From Siphonodentalium dalli (Eukaryota; Mollusca; Scaphopoda; Gadilida; Siphonodentaliidae), in NCBI GenBank assembly GCA_032622095.1, contig CP136063.1, positions 73,201,980 through 73,265,979 on the forward strand: a stretch of DNA of 64,000 nucleotides, written 5' to 3'. Each line of letters starts with the position of its first letter. Position 1 is the first letter of the stretch. The notes beneath the pieces were generated by a model. It did no database searches and was not told the DNA's origin. It saw only the letters and a list, made by a program, of their open reading frames with translations. Of the stretch, positions 46,767-55,610 are shown piece by piece. The position numbers were made by a program, and so were the translations under genes.

Positions 46767-47027
46767 TTGATGGATAGAATAGTTCTTGATGAGGGAGTCT
46801 TGTTGGCAGCACGTCTCTGGAGAGGCCAAACATTTGGAATTGAAGATCTGGATCATATGAAAGGATTCAGGCATCAAGGTTACAGACAATTCAATTTATG
46901 GATCCATGGACGACTAGGAGCTGGTATTCGTCGCATTATCCCATCCTGTGTGGTTTGGCGTATTCGGGACAAATTTCCAAATGCATTTGGCCAGTACGTT
47001 GGATTCTACCCAAACAACATTGTCTGA
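46767..47027 (+). CDS. Last exon with P2X7 C-terminal (ballast/P2RX7_C) domain
   Basis: It runs from a TTTTCCAG acceptor to a TGA stop, 86 codons. The peptide includes [14 protein letters not shown], then [19 protein letters not shown], then [20 protein letters not shown] and YVGF. The spacing YR-x3-W ... PSC-x2-W-x-IR-x2-FP-x4-GQY-x-GF is that of the cytoplasmic ballast domain of the vertebrate P2X7 receptor. This domain is also known in invertebrate proteins without a channel. The Cys/His-rich first half, which binds zinc in P2X7, is not seen and may lie in an unrecognised exon. The exon has no stops or frameshifts, unlike the transposase exons in the same element. Function in this context is unknown. 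Confidence 0.78.
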   Translation: MMDRIVLDEGVLLAARLWRGQTFGIEDLDHMKGFRHQGYRQFNLWIHGRLGAGIRRIIPSCVVWRIRDKFPNAFGQYVGFYPNNIV

Positions 47028-47639
47028 AATGAACAAACATACCGTATGACATCAGAATGAGTGTATGACGCATGATTTTCTATCATCTATGTATAAAATG
47101 CTCAATCAGTCATGTGCATCTGATATTTTCCTAGTTCTTCAAGAATGAACAAGGATAGCCTTGTTTATTATGGACCTCAAAATATGATATCCAATACCCA
47201 ATTATAGGGAATCGAAAATTTGATAATCGCATTCATGCACTTCTGACTACCTTCCGAATATCCTAATATGCAGGGTAATAAGTACATTATTAAATATATC
47301 ATTTTAATTTTGCGGAATTGAGCCAAAATATGATCAAGCCAGAACTCGAAAATGACAATTTAGATATGTTCATTTTCATTTGTAGGCATCCAAATCGGTC
47401 ATTGATGATATATCACCACAATCAAATCTGACTGATATATATTGCTACCGAATTGAGTAACGAAACAAGCCAGGGAATATATAATATATGTTACAAAGAG
47501 AACAAACCATTCTATGTTAAAACACTTGAAATTTCCCACTCCTGTCATTTTAGTTGCTATATGGTTACATGTTTTCCATAGGATGCCTAATGTGGCACAT
47601 GTGCCAGAAAATATCTTTCAAATGACGTCTTTAATTTAA
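47028..47639 (+). other. 3' flank of the P2X7-domain exon
   Basis: Probably 3' untranslated and spacer sequence. No AATAAA was seen close to the stop. Ends at the TTAA target of the next nested MITE. Confidence 0.4.
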
Positions 47640-48458
47640 AGATACATAATCTGATTTAATGCCCCGAAATTACTATTTCTTTGGCTTCGGGGAAAAATAG
47701 TTATTAGCTGAAGAGTAACGTCGGCAACAACGCATACGGTAAGTTGTGATAGCCAATGTATGGATACAAATCATTATCTTATACTTAAATATGAATCGGT
47801 AATCATGTTTTAGTCATGCAAATAGACTGATATATAACAGCATGGCAATTTAATACATGAGAAAATATGTTGGTGAATTGCACTAAAATTATAGGATTCA
47901 CCATATATGGCACTTGCAAACCATTCTCACTCCTCGTACAAACTGCCAGAGAAAATCATTATTATTATAGGACTTTTTCGGCAAATATGAGTATTTATTG
48001 GTAATACACTAATTTGGATAACTTGGCGTTTGATGAAATTCCGTTGTTAAAGACATATTATGGACTTTTTCGGGTGCGTGAAATTGATAAGTTAGTACTC
48101 AGGCAACATGCCAACCTCGGGAATGTAGCCTTCTACTAACATCCCCAACAATTTCAAAGAAATCGACCATACCACTCCGTGGAAAACATTGTCTGAACTA
48201 CGGCCAATTTTAAATATTTACATCTCGATTCAGGATTCAACTATCGGCGATAATCTAACACAAATGATTTCGCCATCGAGAGTCACTGCATTCAATTAAT
48301 ATATAAGAATGAGCTGTGTATCGTCAATTTGGATATAATAGTCGTAAAAATAACTACTTTGAGCAAGATTATTCTCAATTTCTATTTAATCACCATATCG
48401 GAGTGTTTCACATCACTTTAATGGATGATATGGGGACCATCGAATCAGATTATGTATA
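47640..48458. mobile_element. 819-bp relative of the same MITE family, nested
   Basis: It starts AGATACATAATCTGATTT after TTAA (47636-47639) and ends AATCAGATTATGTATAT before TTAA (48459-48462). The sub-terminal 'TTTCTTTGGCTTCGGGG' and 'GATATGGGGACCATCGAATC' match the other family members. The middle is unique and unrecognised. Confidence 0.75.
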
Positions 48459-48508
48459 TTTAAATATGAGACTGAGGTGGGTTATTCGCTTAGTTACTAA
48501 AGTCTTAC

Positions 48509-48703
48509 CTTCATTTTGAAAAACGAGACTTTTGTGCTGCTACAATCTCTTCATTTGGTGGAGGCTGGGTTGGTGCAATTGTTGGAGCCAACAGTCGTGG
48601 ATCTCCAGGTTGAAGTTTCTTCTTGTCAGCAAATTTAGATGCCACGACATCCTCCATCATGCCATTATTCCAGTTTATAACAAGGTATTTTGCAAATGAA
48701 AAT
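48509..48703 (-). pseudogene. Transposase relic, probable C-terminal exon
   Basis: On the minus strand the open stretch reads FSFAKYLVINWNNGMMEDVV, then ASKFADKKKLQPGDPRLLAP, then PTQPPPNEEIVAAQKSRFSK and a stop two bases before a good AG|GTAAGA donor. A GGGGCAG acceptor lies upstream. Its phase does not match the exon at 48958-49105. The proline-rich tail and position suggest the C-terminal part of the transposase. Confidence is low for the exact borders. Confidence 0.45.
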
Positions 48704-48957
48704 CTGCCCCAAATTTATTTGATCAGAAACGGGTATTTTAGTAAATTAGTTACAAGCGTCTTCTGTAAAGTTATGTTCACATCTTCTAAGTTCTTTCTTG
48801 CAATGGACGTTTCTTTTTGAGTCACCTTATATTATTGTACCAGTTTAGTGTATATCACAAAGCATGTGACCTAAGGAGTGACATTTCATTTTGTTGTATA
48901 TTGATCATGATTATCATTTTGTTCATGTTTATGAGAGTTTCCATATAATAAACATAC

Positions 48958-49105
48958 CTTTGCTTTCCATCCTTTGTTTCTTCAGTGTTCTGTCTTTATG
49001 ATGCTCATAATAAGTGCAGCTAGGTAGGATGGGTATTTGTATGCAAATCTCTTTGCAGTATACATTAGAATAATCTGATGGACATTCTCCAAGTTCCCTG
49101 TGTTT
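48958..49105 (-). pseudogene. Transposase relic, exon with N-TG-N-LE catalytic segment
   Basis: Minus-strand exon with acceptor ATCACTTCAG and donor AAG|GTATGT. The frame reads NTGNLENVHQIILMYTAKRF, then AYKYPSYLAALIM, with one TGA near the end. It matches the conserved block 'HTg.LE.fH...l.Y..KR..f..p....R..LA..d' found in a group of animal DNA-transposon proteins, which I take to be Kolobok-like. The Glu of LE is the likely last member of the catalytic acid triad. The His of HTG is Asn here. A longer open frame shifted by one overlaps it and is a shadow. Confidence 0.7.
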
Positions 49106-49135
49106 CTGAAGTGATATTAATTGCAAATTTTATAA

Positions 49136-49617
49136 AGATGCACAATCCGAATGAACACTCCGACATTACTATTTTTGTACATTATTTTATACTGTGCTTA
49201 TTGTCGGTGATGGGACCTTTGGCTTCAAGGGTAAAACATTTAATTCGAGTCGAGGAACCCACCCAGCAAAGCTCAGAGTTATTAGATATAGATTTTTGAA
49301 ATCAATTATTCTTCACCACCAATAATATTAAGTGGCCCAGTACACAGTCGACGGAAAGACCATCTCGGACCAAATTGCAGATGATGATGGATAACTCTAA
49401 AATCAAGTGGCTTTTTGTGTCAGATATTTGAAAGGCAATTTTTTTTAAAACAAAATGTTGATAAATAACAGGTTTGGGGCAATATTATACTATAATTGAC
49501 TATGGTTTGCATTATTTGTTGTGCAATTACTTGATTCTGATTACTGAAACGGCATTTAAAAACATTTTGTTGTTGGGATCTGATGATATGGGGACCATCG
49601 AATCGGATTGAGTACCT
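49136..49617. mobile_element. 482-bp diverged MITE of the same family, nested
   Basis: The left end AGATGCACAATCCGAATGAA and right end CGAATCGGATTGAGTACCT are degenerate versions of the family ends; flanking ATAA and TTAT are worn TTAA sites. The interior landmarks GGAACCCACC, AAAGCTCAGAG and GATGGATAACTCTA are shared with 45381-45843, in the same orientation. Confidence 0.8.
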
Positions 49618-49824
49618 TTATATAATTATTCAAAATTGTTCTGTATTAAAATACATCATAGCGGAAATAGTTTTCGAAACACCTATATAAGTCCCCATAT
49701 TACAATATTACATACATGTTTCATTATGTAATGAAACATAAACAACTCTACATATATGCGCAAATAAGTTATTACGAAAAATAAATTGTCATACATGGTG
49801 TGTTGGTACTTAAGTGAGAATTAC

Positions 49825-50035
49825 CTCTAATTGATATATTTCTCAATCTTGTTCAGAAACCTGCTTCTGTATATGGCTTTGACTTTGCTGTATATGGTGG
49901 TGAGTTGGGAACAAGAAAATCATCTCTGTAATCTTTAGCCAATGGTTTATGCAGGCATTCTCCTTTACCGAAGCCATTGCCAATTTTCCATTTACGTTCA
50001 TTTGTCACATGACGAAGAAGACCACTCCACATTCC
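49825..50035 (-). pseudogene. Transposase relic, central exon
   Basis: Minus-strand exon with acceptor TATTTACAG and donor TTAGAG|GTAATT. The frame reads GMWSGLLRHVTNERKWKIGN, then GFGKGECLHKPLAKDYRDDF, then LVPNSPPYTA. A frameshift follows, then VKAIYRSRFLNKIEKYIN, then a TAG two bases before the donor. This fits the family block 'w.s...Hv.n.H.W......C.H..L......fL...S.ay.al', placed directly before the HTG.LE block. The junction to the next exon would read N-stop-R-N-T-G. Frameshift plus stop show that it is dead. Confidence 0.68.
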
Positions 50036-51827
50036 CTGTAAATATTTTACAAATATCATTAAAAATGTTGAGAACTACTGCACGTAATATCAGCTAGATG
50101 GACAAGAGATGGGCTATCGTCCGGTTAATACCTCCATGTGGCATACCCTTGGTGTGTTTTAAGTTGTCCTTGTATTGATTATCTCCACCCATTTCCATTG
50201 AGATCTGATGATACATGGCAAATTTCAATAAGATCATATAACCCATGGCTGAGATACTCCGGCACACAGGCAATAAATCGATATTTCCAGATAAACAAAG
50301 ATGAATGCAAACACCATTTTACACACATTTTGTTGAAAGCCCTTATGACGATGAACATCCATATAATATACCTCCAACATTATATAAGCCATGGCTGAGA
50401 TACTGGGGCTGACTGACATATAATCAACATTTCCAAATATTAAAACAAAGACAGATCAATAACTAGAACAGGAAACCCATACAACCTATTGAACACCCGC
50501 TGAATATCCTCATAACAGTGAACATTCAGGCACAGAGGCAGAACAGAACAGAGTCACGGTCGACACATGAGTATAGAATATGTAGCTAGTGCTATTGCTT
50601 AAACTGTTTGATATGTCTGTGAGGGGATTTGAGCATCTATTGGGCCAAGCTCTGCCGTGGACAATTGATGCAATATCCCTCAGCAGACATGAATAGTTTA
50701 AGTGACATCAATAGCTACATTTTTTATTTATCGATTGCTCAAAACTTGCCATTTGTGAGGTAAAGTTTGTTACTTCCATTTATGAGGTCAAGCAAACTAA
50801 TTAGTATTCATGACGTGGGGAAATCAAAGTCCCACCCTGTTACTCTTCTACAATAGAATTTCACTGAAAAGACATACCTTTTCATGTGGAACCTGGGCAT
50901 TCAACTACTGAATGTGATTAATCATCTGAAATGTTCATGTTTACTCTGTCTTCAAACTGGTATATCATTTACCATGATAGAAAAAGAGGAAGTGTTGATA
51001 CAATTATTTAATACATTGTTCAGGCCAAAAAAAATAATACCTGTAAGACTGTGTTTAGGGTTCCATGGTCAAAAATAATTAGGGTAGGTAGATAGGATTT
51101 GTTTTTGTATTCTAAATTCTATTGGGTCATTGACATTTCAATCTAGAAAGCTTCACAATTCAGATAAATTGAAAGGTTCAATACTAAATATTGTTAATCT
51201 TGAACTATTAATAAATAAAACATCTAAATCTTTTTAATAAGAGAGGTTTGAAAATGGGTAAGATACCTTTTGATGCCCATCCCACTGAGCAAAAAACAAT
51301 ATCTGGGTTTACAGTCCAATAAAAAGTTTTGGGTAGCCAACTTTTTCTAGGGTAGGTAGGGAAACCCTAAACACACAGGTGGGTATTTTTTTGGCCTTAC
51401 TTACATTTTCCGATAGTGCGACAAATCAAAATTTTCTGGAAAACAAGGCTTTATTTACCTTTAAATCTTGTTCCTTTGATTTTCAATGGACCTGTTTGAT
51501 ATCATCACGCTTGCGAAATACCACTCTCTATGTTCAAGAAGTCCAATTGGCCTGCAGGTAGACATACAAGCAACATAAACCCCACCCAGAAATTGATAAT
51601 ATCTTGGAACTAGAAACACAAATAAATTACCCTAAACATAACAGTTGTAAAATTTATATTACAATTATTTCAAACATTTCCCATTCAATGGTATATATTG
51701 AAACCTGAAACCTAGTTACTCTATGCATGATATTGTGAACTGTAATCTCACCAGAATTTACAGGGACATCACGAGTGATGACCCACCCCCACCAAGGCAT
51801 GTATAACGTTGAACATTAACAAGTTAC
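50036..51827. other. Transposon interior without recognised exon
   Basis: The transposase family usually carries a GDGR-type segment with the first catalytic Asp between the N-terminal and central parts. It was not found here, so it may be deleted or too diverged. Two similar patches around 50215-50270 and 50375-50430 (CATGGCTGAGATACT) form a partial direct repeat. Confidence 0.45.
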
Positions 51828-51992
51828 CTCGATCCTCCACTAGATATGCTGGAAATATCACAGGTGTGCACAGCAGGTACAACAGCGGTACCGGTACCAA
51901 ATAATCGTGGAGTCGATGTAATACTAGTATGAATTGCAGAGCTTGTGCTGGGCACAGCAGGCTGTGGACTAGAAGCTTTGCTGGCAAACAAT
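51828..51992 (-). pseudogene. Transposase relic, Ser/Thr/Pro-rich linker exon
   Basis: Minus-strand exon of 165 bases between a TTTTCTTCCAG acceptor and a GAG|GTAACT donor. The open peptide is LFASKASSPQPAVPSTSSAI, then HTSITSTPRLFGTGTAV. It is low in complexity and has no motif. Good splice borders, strand and position between the N-terminal and central transposase exons support it. It could belong to an unrelated transcript. Confidence 0.45.
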
Positions 51993-53370
51993 CTGGAAGA
52001 AAAGAAAAAAAACACATCTGTAGTTTGTGCTTTTGTAATTATTTTATTGATATATATAATGTAAGAATGACGGTGTGTGTTGTAAATTTGGAAATATTTT
52101 CTTTCAGCAAGATTATTTTAGAGTTCTATTTTATCACCCTCTACTTGAGCGTTTCGCATCACTTTAATGGTTATATTCATCACATTGAGAAAGACAACAG
52201 ACCCATATTATTGCAATATATTGTGTTGAAAATGGCATATTACTGTGCTTCTGTAATTACATGTACCGTACTGCATCTAATAATAATATTACCACACAGA
52301 AGAATGAGAAGAGCAAATGATTATTTATTAGCTTACCAATTATAAACAAACATTAAAAAAAATAATAACGCAAATATGTCACACCTGGAAGGGAAGCCGA
52401 GCAACTTGAGGCAAACTAAAATATGGAAGGGTTGTTGTGGAAAGTTTAATATTGATTCGCCGGAATAATCACTTCAAAAGATTATTGTCTCCGCACATCG
52501 AAAGGAACAACAAATCACAAAAACTTTCGCTTCGTTTTTTGTGATACCATTTGGAATTTAATTAAAACCTTATTTATTTGAGACTTATATGTCGACTATC
52601 TGTGATTAAACTGAGAACAGTCACAGTGAGATTATACAAATTATCAATCAATGTGTGTGCATTTATGATGAAAATAGTTTCAAAACACAATACAACAATA
52701 AGACCAATCATGCAAGAGCAAGACTGGTACCGGCGCACAATTTGCCACAAATACACATGCGATGCATTTATGTATAAAATGTAATTTACTAGTAACTATG
52801 TCCCCATGACAGTGATCAGGAAGCAGGGGCTAGCAGGAAGACAGCCCGATAGGGCTAGGCTACCCCGACAATATACTGCTTTACCTTATTATGTATTTCT
52901 GCCATTGTATAATTCATGTATATTGTAAATAAATTATCCTATCCTACCCTATCCTATCAATATGCACCAATGATCACTAGCTGATAACTTTTATTGCAGT
53001 TTGGTCATTGAAAAATAAATGCCTTTAATACTTTATCAGAACTACGAAAGAAAAGTTGTCTGAATTGAAGCAGGCGACAATTATTTACGGCATCGTTTCA
53101 ATCTTACGTTGTCTGAGAATGGTGTGCACATATGTATACATTAATTTAATGTACGCTAATAACACATTACAACAATTATTAAATTAACGACCCCATTAGC
53201 GAAAATGAGTGATTGAGTCCTGATCAAAGATATCAGCACCCATCCTGCAAGTTCTGGACATATTGCTGACCGGCCAATGACCCAAAAAGAAACATGCATC
53301 ACAAACCGAAAACTAATTTCGAATATATATTGTTTATATGCATCACAATGATCACATACAGTATACTTAC
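51993..53370. other. Transposon interior, intron of the transposase relic
   Basis: AT-rich. At about 53180-53285 a 105-bp block (AACGACCCCATTAGCGA onward) is repeated directly at 53829-53934. No exon was recognised. Confidence 0.5.
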
Positions 53371-53934
53371 TTCAAGTTACTTGTCCAGGAGAATTTTCGC
53401 GATCATCTGATCGCATCCTCTCTTTGATTTTGGAATGTTGAAAATTCTCCCCACCTCGCGCCATCTCCCGATTTCTTGATATACCCGAATACGGTTCTGA
53501 TCTGCCATTCTTTGTTTCTCCGCTTGTTCACATGATAACTTCCTCTTCGATTCAGGCGACATATTTGGTCGCCCGGGACCAGTAACTGCCAGTTTTTGTT
53601 TTCGCGTTTTGTGCTTTGAAAAATCTTCGTATTCGCTCGTTGACTACATGTTTTCAATTGATTGCGAACATTTCTCCGATCATGACCACGTGACCCGTCG
53701 AAACACCACGACGGCTTTCTGGCATCTCCGTATACAAATTTTCGTCTTTCTGTTCTGTTCCCGATAATGAAAAATAATAGATTTATAAAATCGATATATA
53801 ATAACTCTGAGCGTTTATGGGTGAGCTTATTGAATTAACGACCCCATTAGCGACAATGAGTGATTGAGTCCTGGTTAAAGATATCAGCACCCCTCCTGCA
53901 AGTTCTGGGCATATTGCTGATCGGCCAATGATAT
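53180..53934. repeat. Pair of 105-bp direct repeats
   Basis: AACGACCCCATTAGCGA ... GCTGACCGGCCAATGA at about 53185-53285 recurs at about 53829-53934 with few changes. The right copy interrupts the family's right sub-terminal sequence, which is continuous in the MITE at 37170-37594. Confidence 0.8.
53371..53562 (-). pseudogene. Transposase relic, N-terminal exon
   Basis: Minus-strand ORF starting at the Met at 53562: MSPESKRKLSCEQAEKQRMA, then DQNRIRVYQEIGRWREVGRI, then CDQMIAKILLDK, TAA, Leu-Glu and a strong GAA|GTAAGT donor. The open frame extends upstream of 53562 (KTRKQKLAVTGPGRPN) to an ATG-TAG at about 53646. A basic N-terminus followed by 'R.RVy.....RW..lk..l......a..LLd.yl' is typical of this transposase group. 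The stops at both ends sit where sense codons are expected, so the gene is inactive. The overlapping longer ORF in another frame is a shadow. Confidence 0.6.
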
Positions 53935-54018
53935 CCTCGACTCGAATCAAATATTTTTGAACCCCGAAGCCATTGAAATAGTAATTGAGAGGAGTTTTAT
54001 CGGATTGAGTACCTTTAA

Positions 54019-54502
54019 CATAAAGATAAATGCTTCCAAAAAATACTTATGTTTCTGTTACCAGAACTTGTACGTTACCACATGGTTCGAATTATGAACA
54101 GACCGACACAGGCTTGAATGGCAATAAGAAGGCAAACCTTGGTTTACGTAAACCTGAGTTTCAAAAAGCCGAGAATACGGACTAAAGCGAACAAATAATC
54201 CCAGCATACTCGCTCTGAAGCTAGGTAACACATCGCGATCACCGTGGTTTCGGCCTGGTCTAGACTATAGTTTGCGCGAAACCTGGTCCAGACCAGAGAC
54301 CAGAATTTGGCCGATTGAGTTACACTGCAACTGACATTGCATAAAATTTATATAGGGTTAATTTTGTAGACTTGTCCATAACATGTGGCGGAAGAAAATG
54401 CTAAAGATACATTATGATGCTCGCATGAAGAGCTTATTTGGGTTAATATGTGATATATATACTAATATATATCTATATAAAATTTAAACATGTTCTTTTC
54501 AG
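54019..54502 (+). other. End of the 20-kb intron
   Basis: It includes an inverted-type end motif at about 54275-54312 (CTGGTCCAGACCAGAGACCA, then GAATTTGGCC), the reverse of 34345-34385. An AT-rich tract and the TCTTTTCAG acceptor of the last exon follow. Confidence 0.55.
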
Positions 54503-54759
54503 GAGTCAAAAGATCCAGATTATATTAAATTGTGGCACGCCATGCGGGATATGCCGCATCTGATTGGTGGAGAAAGTGCATTAGAACCTGTTTATTCTGG
54601 AAAATATGCGTTGATGGATGCGAGGATGTGGTTGGAAGGGGTAGCAACCGATCCGAAACATTGCGGTAATTTCGTCTTGTCAAAAGAAACCTTTAACAAA
54701 GCTGGTTATGGATTCATATTACCCGAAGGTGCAGCATTCACGAAGCTATTTAATAGGAA
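54503..54759 (+). CDS. iGluR exon i: S2 lobe
   Basis: The acceptor is TCTTTTCAG and the donor a GAA|GTATGT in the AAG codon. There are 85 codons plus two bases. The peptide ESKDPDYIKLWHAMRDMPHL continues with ESALEPVYSGKYALMDARMW, then HCGNFVL, then NKAGYGFILPEGAAFTKLFN. These match the S2 sequence 'F..S.....w..W..m', 'v..g.yA', a conserved Cys and 'kgYgialpkgs'. The acidic ligand-binding residue is usually the fourth residue after the Ala of 'yA'. Here an Asp is third (YALMD), so one residue may be deleted or the alignment shifted. The exon(s) with the end of S2 and M4 are not found downstream. Confidence 0.92.
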
Positions 54760-54795
54760 GTATGTGAAGTATATATTTCTCATTAAAACATATTG

Positions 54796-55000
54796 TATAT
54801 GAATGAACAACATGCAGTGTAGATGTAGACATGGGGGATTATATGAACGAACCACAGTGTAGAGGGAGACAGTGATGATTGTATGAATGAACCACGGATT
54901 AGTGGGAGACATGCGGGGTGTATGAATGGACCACGGATTAGAGGGAGACATGGGGATTGTATGAATGAACCACGGATTAGAGGGAGACATAAAAGCCTTC
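54796..55000. repeat. Tandem repeat of about 40-45 bp right after exon i
   Basis: About five units sharing TGTATGAATGAACCACGGAT and TAGAGGGAGACATGGGGAT begin within 40 bases of the exon i donor. Confidence 0.85.
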
Positions 55001-55573
55001 AAAATAGCCAACACATGGTTCAATCGATCCAGCCAAGGATATAGATAACAGATAAACAAACCCCAGTGTGAAATAATTACGTTTGTCCCAGATATGACAA
55101 TTGTTAAAACAGAACTTTTTTCACTCAAGTTGTTAACGTCAAACTAATGATGTTAACATGTGATTTAGTCCAGGCGACGTAATTCACATGCGCTTACTTA
55201 AAGCAGTAGTATACCGAAATATGTGAGGGGTTTTATATAGGCACATCCTGTTTCATTGCTGCGATCGGCAATTATAAATATGCCAAGGCTAACATTATAA
55301 TTTGTTTTTATCAGACATAGAATTGGGTCAACAAATAATCTCTCACTGGTAAGTTACTACTAGAATGGAGAGTCGTGTGTCTCTTGACAGTCAGATGATT
55401 CACAAATAGTTTTATTGTATGACTTACGACATTTCCAAAAAATACAAAATGCAGTTGTAGCCTAATTAACATGTATCTAATATGATATTAACGTACCACG
55501 TAATTCGAAAATTTACTCATTCCAAGTGAAAATTACATTGTTTCCCTAACAGGCGTGGCACATACATTAAATT

Positions 55574-55610
<37 letters not shown>

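Larger units (their letters stand above)
42301..54014. mobile_element. 11.7-kb TTAA-flanked DNA transposon carrying a P2X7-type domain and a transposase relic
   Basis: The left end starts AGGTACTCAATCCGATCAGA after TTAA (42297-42300). The right end finishes CGGATTGAGTACCT before TTAA (54015-54018). Terminal repeats and a TTAA target duplication are characteristic of piggyBac, Kolobok and some Sola elements. Inside are a plus-strand exon with a P2X7 C-terminal domain (46767-47027) and, on the minus strand, scattered exons of a decayed transposase (48509-53562). Three shorter relatives of the same family and one other TTAA MITE are nested inside. The transposase motif N-TGNLE, seen in the family as HTG.LE, points to a Kolobok-like superfamily; this assignment is inference. 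Confidence 0.75.
2922..54759 (+). other. Ionotropic glutamate receptor gene (partial, nine exons seen)
   Basis: This is the span of one spliced gene. The exons are 2922-3179, 7622-7803, 10819-11016, 12785-12958, 15165-15392, 28051-28141, 32506-32836, 33818-34035 and 54503-54759. All nine have AG acceptors and GT donors, and phases match at every junction except across 15392/28051, where one short exon is missing. Order and content follow the iGluR plan: amino-terminal domain, S1, M1, pore loop, M3, S2. The product would be a tetrameric glutamate-gated (or related ligand-gated) cation channel in the plasma membrane. Signal peptide, 5' exons, the M4 helix and the cytoplasmic tail are not visible. 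Subtype (AMPA, kainate, delta, NMDA or an invertebrate class) cannot be settled from sequence reading alone. The intronic elements described below do not break the exons seen. Confidence 0.88.

Noticed and set aside
48929-49126. 65-codon minus-strand ORF (QKHRELGECPSD...)
   Set aside because: The frame shifted by one gives the recognisable NTGNLENVHQ block; this one is its shadow.
53403-53657. 84-codon minus-strand ORF overlapping the transposase N-terminus
   Set aside because: A shifted-frame shadow; the other frame carries the basic N-terminus and the RW-containing motif.
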